DNA of 64,000 nt from the NCBI GenBank assembly GCA_902651635.1, contig CACRSC010000014.1:306441-370440 (forward strand), written 5' to 3'. The DNA comes from Mastigamoeba balamuthi. Its lineage: Eukaryota; Evosea; Mastigamoebida; Mastigamoebidae. Shown one piece after another: positions 29,550-40,292 of this stretch. The position numbers and the translations under genes are program-made. The stretch's first letter is position 1, and the number at the start of each line of letters is the position of its first letter. The notes under the pieces are model-generated. The model was given only the letters and a program-made list of their open reading frames with translations, searched no databases and had not been told where the DNA came from.

Positions 29550-30491
29550 TCAGTGGGACGACGAGGGGGTACTGCCGACCAGCCTGGGGAGGAGGTAGGG
29601 CAGGATGTCCCGGAGGTCGGTGCTGTTGCGCACGACGTGGTGTGCGGCAGCGGCGACGTCGTTGTCGGCGGGGTTGATGGCGATGGCGAGGCCCGACTCC
29701 CTGAACGCCGGGATGTCGTTGCGGCCGTCGCCCACGAAGCAGACCTCGTCCAGCGCCGCGCCGTCCTGCGCCGCGATGTCCCGCAGCACAGCGTCCTTGT
29801 TGTGGAACAACACCCGCATGTTGCACTTGCCCGTCAGCACCCCACCGTCGTGCCTGCGTCACGGCCACACACTCGCCCGGTCAGTTACAAACGCATTCCG
29901 TGACAATTGCATGTCGACACGTATCATCCAATGAGACGCGTCAGCAAAAACAAACAACCAAACAAAAAACCCCGCTGCCACCGCCAAGAACACGTGTGGT
30001 GACGTCACTGACAGGAGGTCGTTGGTGTAGACGCGCGTGACGCCCATCGCGGTGCCGGCGGTGTTTGCCATGACGTCGACGCCGCTGCTGAGCAGGATGA
30101 TGTCAGCGCCGGCCTCGCGGATGGCGCGCGCCACGTCAGTGAGGCCGGCCATCAAGCGCGTCTGGCGCGCGAGGGCGAGCACGTCGTCGAAGGTGTGCCC
30201 GGCCCAGCAGTTGACGTCCGAGTGCGCCCACTGCACGTAGTCGATCTCGCCGGCAAAGAACCGACGCTTGTTCTCGGCGGCCTGCTGCTTGGTGCCTGCG
30301 CGGCGGTATCAATATGATCAGTTGATTATGTGGTATTTGATATCTGTAGATATTTCTGTCTATAAAAAGGACGGCGCGGCGCGGCGCCGGGCGCGTGCGC
30401 ACCGAAGGTCTCGTGGGCCAGGATCCAGAAGTTGTCAAGGGTCAGGGTGCCATCGACGTCGAAGGCCACGAGCTTGATCTTCTTCGACATG
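29550..30491 (-). CDS. HAD-superfamily phosphatase, phosphoserine-phosphatase-like
   Basis: Exons 30491..30413, 30295..30004 and 29853..29550 give 224 residues, the normal size of a small HAD-I enzyme. All four HAD motifs are present: AFDVDGTLT (nucleophile Asp and the acid Asp, about residues 9-17), LLSSG (motif II), the Lys in HNKDAVL (motif III) and VGDGRNDIPAF (motif IV). The helical cap between motifs I and II (FAGEIDYVQWAHSDVNCW) fits the phosphoserine phosphatase group. It should hydrolyse a small phosphomonoester in the cytosol; L-phosphoserine is the first candidate, unproven. The second intron is placed by phase (donor at GTGAC|GTCACC); a nearer donor gives a frame clash. Confidence 0.85.
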
Positions 30492-30553
30492 GGTAAAGAG
30501 CTCCCGCTGCTACTGTAGATGATTTTCTGCACTGCAGATACTGCTGGAACAAA

Positions 30554-30560
30554 GATATTT
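30554..30560. promoter_or_regulatory. GATATTT element upstream of HAD gene
   Basis: GATATTT 63-69 bases before the start at 30491. Flanked by two copies of CAGATACTGCTG at about 30535 and 30577. Confidence 0.3.
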
Positions 30561-30639
30561 CTATCTGCAGATACTGCTGCCGTATCTTCTCATGAGACGT
30601 CATCCTTGGCTGAGCGATGTGCGGGACTAGTACCTGGGC

Positions 30640-30890
30640 CCGCTGTGCCACAAGGTAGCCACCGACGACAAGCGCGAGGACGTGCTACGTGTGCTGGACG
30701 GGGCCGGAATGGGCTGCCGAAGTGCTGTGTGTGCCCTCGCACCATCGCGGCGCTGCTGGGCCCGCGCCTCTTCGATGCTGCCATGTGGAAGCAGTCGCGG
30801 TCCACGGCCGCCGACACAATGATGGCTGCCGCGTCGACGACCGACCCCGCTGTGCTGTCGTCGGGCCCCGCTGTCTCTCGCGAATAGTAG
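30640..30890 (+). pseudogene. Unidentified gene fragment
   Basis: GC-rich stretch with protein-like content in two frames: GPLCHKVATDDKREDVLRVLDG, then in another frame TIAALLGPRLFDAAMWKQSRS ending at a stop near 30887. It has no start and no clear splice sites. It could be two exons of a gene cut by the neighbouring insertion, or a decayed copy. Family not recognised. Confidence 0.25.
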
Positions 30891-31151
30891 CGTCGGCTAT
30901 TCGGCTATACGGGCGTCCATCTCGCGGGGGGCCTCCAGTGTCTGCGCGTCCTGACCTCGGCCCCGTTCATTGCTGGTGCGCCGTAGTCAGACATGCTGCA
31001 AGCCCTGTACCCTCTATTCCATTTGCAGTGTTGGCGACACCCCTTCCCCTGTGTCCACGATAGTTGTCTTAGTATTCTGTATGTGGTGGCGGAGCAGATA
31101 CAGTGGCGCTTAGAATAAGGATCAGACTACCAAGGTACTGATGGCCTGAAT

Positions 31152-31164
31152 GGGGGGGGGGGGG
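31152..31164. repeat. G13 homopolymer at composition break
   Basis: Thirteen consecutive G. Upstream DNA is of the GC-rich host type; the AT-richer, transposon-bearing DNA begins right after it. Confidence 0.8.
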
Positions 31165-31174
31165 ACGGGCTTGT

Positions 31175-32300
31175 ATGTGGATTTGTGGACTCGGTGGAGA
31201 CCTTTCATTGAGGGCATTGGCAGCTTGGATTGCCCTGCAATATGCAGGAAATGACTACCATGTATGCAGTCAGGATCAGCTGGACCATGTGAAGCAGTGC
31301 ACCAATGATAATCCAGGTGATTTCACAGACCGCCTTATGACACTATCCAAATGCAATGGTCTTGTGGTGCCAGAGGCAGAGATTGTATGGGTCTTCAGTG
31401 TGGGACTGGCTGATAGACATGTGGCAGGATTCATGCATGAGTGCAGCTGTGAGACTGTCAGTATTGCAGTGGACAAGGCCATGACAAAGGCACTTTGCAG
31501 GGTGGAGCAAACCCATCAGCATGACACATGTACAGCAGCAGCAGAGCCTGCAGTCAGGTGGCACAATGAGAGGCCAAGGGCCACAGAAGGACAGTTCAAG
31601 GCATGGATTCGGTGCTTCTGCTGTGAACAGCAGGGGCACATAGCATATGAGTGCAGAACCAGATCAGATCCTAGAACCACATCTATACAGCACTTATGTA
31701 AGGAACAGGGGCAAGAAAAGACATTCAGCTCATGAGCTGGGAACAGCAGGGCATTGGAGGAAGATGTGGCAGAGGCCAAAGCAGTTGAAGCAGAGAGTGA
31801 CAGCAACAACAGTGACAGCAGTGCAGCTTGGGCCCCTGGGGAGTGTAACATGCTTCCTCACGACTCAGTGCCCCTCAGCAAGCTGACAAATCCCACAGTG
31901 ATTGCATTTGGGAACAATGAGCTGGTTTGTGCCATCATTCCCAGTGCTCAGTAGCCACATTTATCAGTGAGACACTGTGGGCAAAGATTGGAAATGGGGC
32001 TCAGCTGGGCCCATGCCTGAACCTGCTGACCACAATGAACAAGAACACGGTAGGTTCTAGGGAAGACCAGGATTACATGGTGAATTGCAGCCTGTTCCAG
32101 GCACGTGCTCACAATTGTGATATGGGATTTCCATTATAATGCCCTAATTGGCATGGATGTGCTTATCCTGATGAATGACCATATAAACTGGAATGACAGC
32201 AGGCTGAAGACCCATTATAAGAGTGTAGGTAAGGTATCAGTTTCCACAGAGGAGATGAGTTGTGGGGTATTAACCTGGTTGCCTGTGCTGATACAATGAT
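31175..32300 (+). mobile_element. LTR-retrotransposon-like fossil: Gag and protease parts
   Basis: Coding remains with a capsid-like helical region and a CCHC zinc knuckle typical of Gag, followed by a segment that resembles a retroviral-type aspartic protease. No reverse transcriptase, integrase or terminal repeats are visible in the window, so the copy is truncated as well as broken in a few places. It is probably a gypsy- or copia-like family; the Gag part alone does not settle which. Its AT-rich composition differs from host genes. It looks old. Confidence 0.6.
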
Positions 32301-32360
32301 CATACTATCACAATTATGTGCAAACATCCTAGTGCAGTGCTCAGGATGGAGGGGATCTGC

Positions 32361-32925
32361 CTGATGGGTAGGAATTCCCACCAAAAGGGTCAAAATCATT
32401 ACAAATGATCAATAGTACATGCCCTTAATATCAGAAGCTCTTGGAAGCATTTGAAGCACGATTTCACAGAAATTTTTCAAATCAAGTGATTTGTGACAAA
32501 GGTGATATATGCCAGCATATGTGCTGGGCTACATGCCAGTGGCACAGCTTGGCTATTGACTATGCTGGCAGCACAGTGTATGTGCCAGTGTATATGCTGG
32601 GATATGAGCCAGCATGAAAAGTGTCAGTAGTTTGTGGTCAATGGTAATCAATACACCATTCAAAGCAGACACAGTGACTTTCAATTGTAATAACCAACTG
32701 GTTTCATTGCTTTAGTCACACTCAGGATCAGATTCATCAGAGGAGAGGGCATCATCATCATCACTGCACTCAGCACAATCCATGATGCAGTCCTTTGGAT
32801 CAGCCATAATGTCATTCAGACCATTAAAGGACACATCTGGGTTGATGAATTCCTCTTCAAACATCTTGAGGTCCATCTGCAGAGGACTGGTTGGAAGTAG
32901 CTTATCGGAGTTGGAGAGCCAGGAG
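32361..32925. repeat. 565-bp module, copy 1
   Basis: Nearly identical to 36347-36912 in the same orientation. Starts CTGATGGGTAGGAATTCCC, contains a cluster of ATATGCCAGYGGCAC-type short repeats (about 32509-32625) and, on the minus strand, an acidic open frame (LSSDESDPECD end). Confidence 0.85.
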
Positions 32926-32978
32926 TCCAGGTTCGCATTGCACCAAAGAGAAGACTCTCTTTCTGTGTGATAAGTCAC
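32712..32978 (-). pseudogene. Acidic ORF, possible transposase C-terminal remnant
   Basis: 88 codons on the minus strand; the conserved part (32712-32925) reads MDLKMFEEEFINPD, then CIMDCAECSDDDDALSSDES. The same frame is kept in copy 2 (36699-36912), with mostly conservative changes. Acidic tails of this kind end some pogo/Tigger transposases. It has no upstream continuation in either copy. Confidence 0.35.
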
Positions 32979-33334
32979 CTACATGATGTGCTCTCTAAGT
33001 CACCTACATGATGTGCTCTCAAAGGTGTTTGACCTTCTCAGCAGTTCCCTTGATGGTGCTGAGCCTGTAGTGCAGCCCCTGAGCATTAGCATCACAATTG
33101 AAGAGTGAATCTGGATGAACACAGTGCTCCAACCAGTTGTTGTTGTCCTTGGCAACTGATTCTGCTTAGGGCGCCTGGTGCTTCAGCAAAGCACACGTGG
33201 TGGTCTCAGCAGTCCATGAGGCCTGAGACAACAATGACATTAATGCCATAAGTCTCCAGGATGCTCGCACAGCCCTGTGCCAGGCCGTGAGCAACACCAT
33301 ATGTCAAATTCCCTTCCCTTTATTTTAACTAACA

Positions 33335-33430
33335 CACACTTGATATGCCAGCGGCCTATAATTATATGCTGGCAGCACATAATTATATGCCAGTGGCACA
33401 TAACATATGCTGCTGGCACATAAATATTTA
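33335..33430. repeat. Short repeats ATATGCCAGYGGCAC type
   Basis: Four to five imperfect units of about 20 bases, such as TATATGCCAGTGGCACATA and TATATGCTGGCAGCACATA, partly self-complementary. The same motif recurs inside both copies of the 565-bp module. Confidence 0.55.
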
Positions 33431-33469
33431 ACAGCAACAACTAGCACTAATTGTTGTTAAGCCACAGAA

Positions 33470-33896
33470 AGAGCGTGAGGAGGCTCTGCAGTCAGCACTG
33501 CAGTCCATACAGTCCCTCAGCACACATATGAAGGACCTGATAGCACTGAATCAGAAATCTCAGGACGAGGTGAAGAGGCTGACTGCTGAAATCACCTCTG
33601 CTGCTGGACCAGGTCTCCTCATTCCAGCACAGCAGCAGGACCAGATCATCAAGGGCGTGGAGGCTGCCAGGGCCAAGGTGAAGGAGAAGATCGCCATGCC
33701 ACATACAAGAAAGAGCAGCTCAGGGTATTTAATGACCTGCATGAGCAGCACATGCTCATTGCACCATTGAAGAGCCAGAACGAGAGGCTCAAGGAGCAGC
33801 TGGAGCTTCTCAAGTCTGAGCGTGCTAATTGGAGGGAGTACGAGTCCCTCAAGGGCACCAGCACCACTTCCTTCAAGCACAAAGTGACCACCTGAG
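33470..33896 (+). pseudogene. Coiled-coil coding remnant
   Basis: AT-rich-island sequence with strong heptad-like content (LTAEITSAAG, IKGVEAARAKVKEK, then KSQNERLKEQLELLKSERAN), spread over more than one frame and ending at a stop near 33896. No family recognised; likely part of a mobile element. Confidence 0.35.
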
Positions 33897-35535
33897 CATG
33901 TGCCAGTGACAATAACCACTGACAATACTGCTGACTAATAACCCCCTTGTTCTCATGCCTGCCTATGCAGAATCAGTTGCAATATTGTACACACACTCAC
34001 TTATAGGCCTTCTGCTCGTGTTGTGAGGCACAGTCAATTCCGAGCTTACTTCACAATGCACGACATGTTTTTTCTAAGAGACAAAAACCGCTGGCAGATA
34101 ACACCTTTTTCGGGGGAATTCCTGCCCATCAGGGAAAGCCCGAGGTATGTCACTGCATTCGCTCCACTCTCACTCGTTCTCCTTCTCAAGCATTCCCAGC
34201 CCACTGAGTTTCAAGTTGAATATGCCCTATACCAACAGTATATGTGCTGTGTTGTGCAGCATGAGCATGAGAGAGGCTGGGTGTGCCTACATCCTCTGAT
34301 CAAGCCCCTGCTGCACCACAGGCCTTGACAACACGCCATTCTGGTGAGTTCTTCCCTTTTCAAACACATAATCATCTGCCAGCATATGCTACAGTGCCCA
34401 TCAAAACGACCTCCCTGGTCACATTTTTCGTTTGTGAATTGCAATTCCAACTTTGTAGACAGGTTAAAAGAGAGCCCTGAGAATGCGGATCCCTAGTATT
34501 AAAAAAGTCTTCATTGCTCTTTTTCACTTACTGCAAACAGCAAGGAACAGAATTCACACAATATTATGATACTTTCAACTTCAAGCCTCTTCCACCAAGA
34601 GTAAACGATGTATACCAATTGATTGCTATTTCTAGGATCTCACATCGAAATTCAAGCCTATAGAAGTCCTGAAACATTATCAATTAGTTTTTGATCAGGA
34701 CTGCATGCTGGTAGTGAGTTGTAGATATCCTTATGTTCTCTCTTTACTTTCATAGAAATCTGACTGAAATGTGGCAAGATATTGTTCTCCTGCAAAGACC
34801 AATATCTGATTCTCTTTCCAAAAGAACATTCTGGACAAAGAAAGTAGTAGTGTATATAAATGTGCACATTCCAACTTTAGTGAGTTTGTTAGTGCCCAAA
34901 TTTGTAGTAGAAAACCAGTCCCACATTCAACTTGCCTGCAAAGTTCAAAGACCTTTGCACAAACCGGGCTTCTTTGCAATGCCAGACCTTTCGTATTCAT
35001 CTACCAATACAAAACGTTGCCTCTTCTATTTAAAGAACACTATTCCAATGCCTTATCTGGTTCTTCTTAGCAAATTGCAATCATCTTTCCCCATGGTCCA
35101 TGGTGAGTAGTGATTTCAAACTTGACTGTACATATTCTAGGTCTACTTCTTTTGTTCTGAGCTGAACTGTTAATAGTGATACCGGAATACTCTGATATTT
35201 GAGTATGACTGGTATTTGATGTGATTCATGCAAAACAGATTTCTGTATCTTATAAAGTTACTTTTGTTCTAACTCTGAATGATTACTCTCCTTTCTTCAT
35301 GTGGGCCTGGCCAGTCACAGGAGCCAGTATCCTTTTAATGCCTTGCTATTTTTGTATCCACTTCAACATACTTTGCAGCTGTAGTAACAGCTATATGCAG
35401 GCCCTTCACGTGAACCAGAACAAACCACAATACTCAAATGAGCTGTTATGAGAGGACCATTTTTAGTTCTGAGCTATTACAGCACCTATATTTAACTGAA
35501 GAAAAGATTTATCCGAAGAGTTTTGTTGTGCGCCA
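33897..35535. other. AT-rich stretch without recognisable gene
   Basis: About 1.6 kb of clearly AT-rich DNA. Open frames up to 125 codons exist on both strands but show no domain or codon bias like that of the host genes. Probably transposon or degenerate sequence. Confidence 0.4.
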
Positions 35536-36350
35536 ATGTGCCCCCAACCCCGCTGCTCTGCCACACAGCAGATCCACAAACAGCGGGTCCTAGCGGACAT
35601 GGTGGAGTGCCAGCTTGCTGGTGAGCACGTGCCAGTGGCTGAATGCAAGAAGGCCAGGATCACGAGCACTGCCCTCAACTGTGCCAAAAAGGCCAGACTC
35701 ACTGGACGTGACCTCGACCATCTCAGCCGGCCCAAGCTGCTCTCCAACGACCAGGAGAACGAGCTCAAGGAGTGGATGAATGCGGTCGGCCCCAGAGGAC
35801 AACAAGCCAACTTGCAAAGAGGCGGCAGCCAAGGTTTGCCACATTGTCCACCCACCTCCCATCGTGCCCTCACTCGTTTGTTGCAACAGGCAGCAGCCAT
35901 TTATGCTTAAGGGCACAAGAAGAACCTCCAGCGCCCAGCACGTCTCTTCTGGGTGAACTGGGTGCAATGTTTTCAGCGCTGCAACAAGATCCTTGCTTGG
36001 GCTGCCCAGAATGTTGCAGTGGTGCGCAGGGCAGCTCCCCTTGCGCCAACGTACTCACGTCATGGGGGGGATACTCCATGCAGAACCGCCTTATTAGCCG
36101 CAAGGAGGTTGAGGCGTTCTACACCAACCTCCACAAGCTCGGAGTTGGGATGAAGTACACGCCCAAGTTCATGGTGAACATGGACGAGACCTTCACGTCT
36201 GTGCCTCAGAATCATCAAGAGAAGGTCCTCGTGATTCCTGGTGCTCACCATGCCCAGTGGCAAGTGCGACAGGCAGTGAAATTGGGGGAGCACGTCACCA
36301 CTGTGTTCACGGTCTTTGCGGATGGCTCTTCAACCAAGCTGACCATCTGA
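35536..36350 (+). mobile_element. pogo/Tigger-like DNA transposon remnant
   Basis: Two overlapping open frames. 35536-35910 has a CENP-B-type helix-turn-helix look (ECKKARITSTALN, RPKLLSNDQENELKEWM). 35772-36350 holds the start of a DDE domain (RKEVEAFYTNL, KFMVNMDETFTSV with the first catalytic Asp, VTTVFTVFADGSSTKL). The two frames differ, so at least one frameshift or a lost intron lies between. The transposase stops where the 565-bp module begins, so the second and third catalytic acids are missing. No terminal inverted repeats were found. The element is dead. Confidence 0.6.
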
Positions 36351-36912
36351 TGGGCAGGAATTCCCATCAAAAGGGTCAAAATCGTAACAATTGATAAATA
36401 GCACATGTCCTTAATATCAGAAGCTCTTGTATGCATTTGAAGCACGATTTCACAGAAATTTTTCAAATCAAGTGATTAGTGACAAAGGTGATATGTGCCA
36501 GCATATGTGCCGGGCTATGTGCCGGTGGCACAGCTCGGCCATCGACTATGCCGGTGGCACAGTGTATGTGCCGGCATCTATGCTGGCCTATGAGTCGGCG
36601 TGAAGAGTTTCTGTCGTTTTGTGGTCAATGGTAATCATTAAGACATTGAAAGCAGACGCAGTGGCTTTCAATTGTAATAACCAACTGGTTTCATTGCTTT
36701 AGTCACACTCAGGGTCAGATTCATCGGAGGAGAGGGCATCATCGTCATCACTGCACTCAGCACAATCCATGATGCAGTCCTTTGGATCAGCCATAACGTC
36801 ATTCAGGCCATTAAAGGACGCATCTGGGTTGATGAATCCCTCTTCAAACATCTCGAGGTCCATCTGCAGAGGACTGGTCGAGAGTAGTTCGTTGGAGTTG
36901 GAGAGCCAAGAG
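36347..36912. repeat. 565-bp module, copy 2
   Basis: Second copy of 32361-32925. It begins immediately after the transposase fragment with a hairpin-like start (TGATGGGCAGGAATTCCCATCA) and is cut off by the N at 36913. Confidence 0.85.
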
Positions 36913-36913
36913 N
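36913..36913. other. Ambiguous base at a sequence joint
   Basis: Single N. On its left is AT-rich transposon DNA, on its right in-frame GC-rich host coding sequence in the middle of a conserved domain. It therefore marks a joint (collapsed gap or chimera) rather than a simple miscall. Confidence 0.7.
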
Positions 36914-38687
36914 GCGCTGGCAGCATGCACGAGACACCCGGCACCGCTGGCGGCTGCGGCGGCGTCGCCCACTTCCTCGAAGTCCGCTCCGTGTTCCACC
37001 CCCCCTCCCTTCGCCTCTGTCAGAGTTCCGAATATCTGATACGTAACAAACAATCTCGGCAACGTAATCGCCGGGGAAATATCTCCTGTACGGCACAAAA
37101 AACAGCACATGGCGTTCAAGGGCAGCGCGGCGTGGCCGTCGAGGCACGCGCTCGAGAGGGCGGTCGAGCAGCGCGGGGCCCGCCTGGATGCCTTCACCTC
37201 GCGCGAGTCCACCGCGTACATCGCGCGCGCGCTGCCCGAGCACGCGATGCGGTTCGCCCTGCCGGTGCTCTCGGACATCGTGACGCGGCCGCTGCTCAGG
37301 CACAGCGACGTCGAGGCTGAGAGGGCCACTGTCGCCCGCGAGGCCCTCGAGGTCGACCGCCAGAGCGAGGAAATCGTGCACGAGCGCCTGCACGCGGTGG
37401 CATACGCGTCGGCAGCGCCGGCGCTCGCGAGGCCCATACTGGGCACGGACCCCTCGCGCGTCGCTCGCGCAGACCTCGTTCGCTTCAGGAGCGAGCACTA
37501 CGAGCCCCGCCGGGCAGTTGTCGCTGCTGTGGGCCCAGTCGACCACGAGGAGCTCGTGCGGTCGGCGTCGTCGCTCGAGTTCGGGAGCTCGTCGGTCGCT
37601 GGCCACGAGTTGTCTTCTCGGCGGCTGCCTCTGCTCGAGGCCCCGTTCTCGGGGGGTGTGCACTACGGTGCGTCGGTGGGGGGTGCTTGAGGCCACTGGG
37701 GAGCGTCTCAACGATACCTGCGGCTGCAGAGGAGAGCCCAGAGCCGCTGGACACGAACCCGCTGGCAACGAGGGCTGCGGACCCCGTCGTGCATGTGGGA
37801 ATCGCGGTGGAGGCGCCCCCGACGACGCACGAGGACTTCTTCGCGCTCGAGGTCGTCAAGTCCTGCATCGGGTCGTGGGACATGTACGGAGACCTTTGTA
37901 TGACACTCGACTCAGCCCAACGCCCTGCAGGGCTGAGCCTGGGAGGGTTCGCTCGAGCCTGAGCCCGCTGGCCACCCGGGTGGCCGCCGGAGGGCTGGCC
38001 AAGCGATACCACGCGTTCTACAACGCCTACTACAACACCGGTGACGAGGCGGACCCTGTGCATTTCGAGACTCAGCACCCTGCGCACCTGCAGGTATGTT
38101 CGGGGTCTACTTCGAGGCTCCCGTCTCCAAGGTGTCGCCCATGTGCCGCGAAATCATCTCCGAGTGGCTTCGCTTGTCCAGCAGCGCAGCCACCCCAGCA
38201 GAGGTGAGGCCCTCCTTGTGAGTTCCGCACTGAGCGCTGACCCCCTCCACGCGGCGCGGTGCGATTGTAGTTCGAAGCTGCCAAGAGCGCCAGTGCCATC
38301 GATATGCTGTCGACGCTCGAGAACTCGAGTTCTCTGTGCGAAGACATCGCGAGGTGCGCTGTTGGCCGCGGCCTCTTGCTCAACGCGCTGGCGCACTCAT
38401 CTCCTGCATGCAGGCAGGCTCTCTCGAGCAGGGACTCGGCAGCGCTCCTCACGCCGGCGGAGAAGGCTGGGCGCTTGCTGGCTCTGGACCACACGGCGCT
38501 GCGGAGAGCAGCGCGCGTTGTGCGGAGCGTTCCAGTGTGCGCTGTCGTCGGTACGTGTCGCCCTGGCGGATGGCACGATGGCTCACAACGTCGTTCGACC
38601 CCAGGGGTGGAGGAGCGCGACAGGGGAGCGATGCCCACGTACGCACAGCTGCAGAGCTGGATCGAAGGAACACACTGGGCACAGTAA
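36914..38687 (+). CDS. Mitochondrial processing peptidase beta-like M16 protease, 5' end missing
   Basis: The visible part opens inside the domain with AGSMHETPGT. Exons: 36914..36981, 37106..37677 region ending at 37667, 37730..37897, about 37959..38040, 38094..38203, 38271..38353, 38414..38550, 38605..38687. The zinc motif HFLEHM is split by the first intron (HFLE|HMAFKG), followed by TSRESTAYIAR and the third zinc ligand Glu in VAREALEVD, so this is the catalytic type. CEDIAR and the end VPVCAVVG are usual for the family. It removes presequences in the matrix of mitochondria or a related organelle. The first 60-80 residues with the targeting signal are lost at the N. The intron near 37898-37958 cannot be closed in phase with the best donor, so that boundary is uncertain or contains an error. 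Confidence 0.88.
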
Positions 38688-39328
38688 CCAGCGCCTTGAA
38701 GTTCCGGTCCGATCAGTTCACCATACTGCTGGAGGTTGTCTGGTCTCTGAAGGCCGTGGTTGTTCTGAGTTTGGCCTCTGCGCAGTGTAAAAGGGGCTAT
38801 AAGCGTAGCAGGGACCTCGGCGAGTTCCTTTGGCGTCTCCCCTATTTTTGGAGGTGCGCTTTGCAAGGCAGGTCATTCGCCGGGCTTATTCAGTAGATTG
38901 ACAGTCCTCTTTGAGATCGCTCTGGGCCAATGAGGGCATTGGGCCTTGCCTCCTCCCTTGGAGGTGTCGTAACGACGATGAGCCTCGGCGGTCGAAGTGG
39001 AAGATACATTGCGCCACTTCAGAAGGTCCTTCCTGTCATTTCAGGGCAGCAGCACTTTTGCTTTTCATGGCAGTGGACCCGCTAACCTCGCGCACTCCGG
39101 ATCGCGTGCAGAGCGCATTGCAACTCTCTATGGAGGAATAACCGGCGATGCCTTTGGGGCGAGGACGCAATCCCGTCACCGAAGGAAAAGACCATAATGC
39201 ATCAGTACAAAAGTAATACAGCTGCCCAGTTAAGGAAGCAGTGCGAATCAGCGAATTCTCTTTCCTGCTCCAAATTAGAAGGCAGGCAGGCGAGATCAAA
39301 GCCATTCTTCAAAGGTCGAGGTGAAGCA
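38688..39328. other. Intergenic region
   Basis: About 640 bases between the peptidase and family gene C. GC content is moderate; nothing recognisable. Confidence 0.4.
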
Positions 39329-40292
39329 ATGGCGTCTGCCGGGCAACACGAGTTCCGTATGGCCTCAACGGGCCAGAGCCGCGTGCTGGGGCCCTGCGGC
39401 GTCGGTGGTGGCCCCCGTCTGTGGCTCTCTGCTGAAGTTATCTTCCGGGGCACCCCCTTCCAGGTGAGGTGCGCGCCTTCCTTGCGCACTGGCCGCCTAA
39501 CTGGGTTGCCTGCATCTGCATATGCCGATCGGTCGAAGGTTGGGGTGGTCGTGGCTGCTGAGTGGATGGATAGGCATGGTTTGGAGCCAAGCCACATTCG
39601 CTCTGCAGCGCTGAGCTCGTATTTAGTGCTCCGTGACTCGCATATCGACGCCGATACCGGTGCGCACTCCGTGGCATAGAACTGATCCACACTCATTCCA
39701 ACTCGCTCGCATGCCGCCAGAACCAAGTGCCGCCCAATGCCCGAGGTGCTGCGCAGGAGGTCGCCGACGGATAGTTGATCTGGGCACAGCAATGACAGAG
39801 TCTCTCGACAATCCCGGATGTGCTGATTCGCCCGGTCTGGCTCAGAGGGAATTCGTCTTCGAGTCGGCAAAATCGTGAGTTTCATCACGAAAAAAGCCGC
39901 TAACACACCAGACCAGGCACTGTAGCTCTTCGAGGCTCCATCTCGGTGGCAAAGTTGTACTCATAATCGATATCCGGGGGGAGGCTGGTTGCTTCATCGC
40001 GCGGGTTCATTCGGCCCCCATCACCCTGCTCTCCAAGCCGCCCAGAGCGCGAGCGCGCAGCGAAGTGACCCCCTTCCCGAGCAATCCTCTCCCAGCAGCA
40101 GCGTGCCCTCCCTCTGTAGGCACTAGCAGAGGCACACAGGAGTGCGAGGGCACCGAGGGCCGCGGCAGGGCTGAGGAACACTCCCAGCTCCTGCAACAAG
40201 TCCTGGTGCTGCTGAGACTGCAGAGAGACCAGTTGCACCGGCTGCGCCTCTTGGAGCAGAAGCTGAGTGTTAGCAGGAATACGACAAAATAA
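39329..40292 (+). CDS. Family gene C, unnamed, possible p53-like fold plus coiled coil
   Basis: Four exons, 39329..39463, 39539..39659, 39721..39874 and 39917..40292, give 261 residues with intron phases 0, 1 and 2. Exon 1: QHEF near the start and PRLWLSAE. Exon 2: VGVVVAAEWMDRHGL. Exon 3: the Cys cluster CPRCC, RIVDLG, and REFVFESAKS. Exon 4: HCSSSRLHLGG, a strand pair VVLIIDIRG...ARVHSAP, the patch LLSKPPRAR, then a C-terminal coiled coil (QLLQQVLVLLRLQRDQLHRL). The same marks and intron positions recur in the genes at 56.6, 58.5 and 62.9 kb. The start was chosen by alignment with those genes (MSxxxHEF). A nuclear DNA-binding protein that forms oligomers is the working guess; no function is proven. 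Confidence 0.7.

Noticed and set aside
33335-33430. Possible structured RNA from the self-complementary repeats
   Set aside because: The pairing comes from the repeat units themselves and the same units occur in element debris elsewhere.
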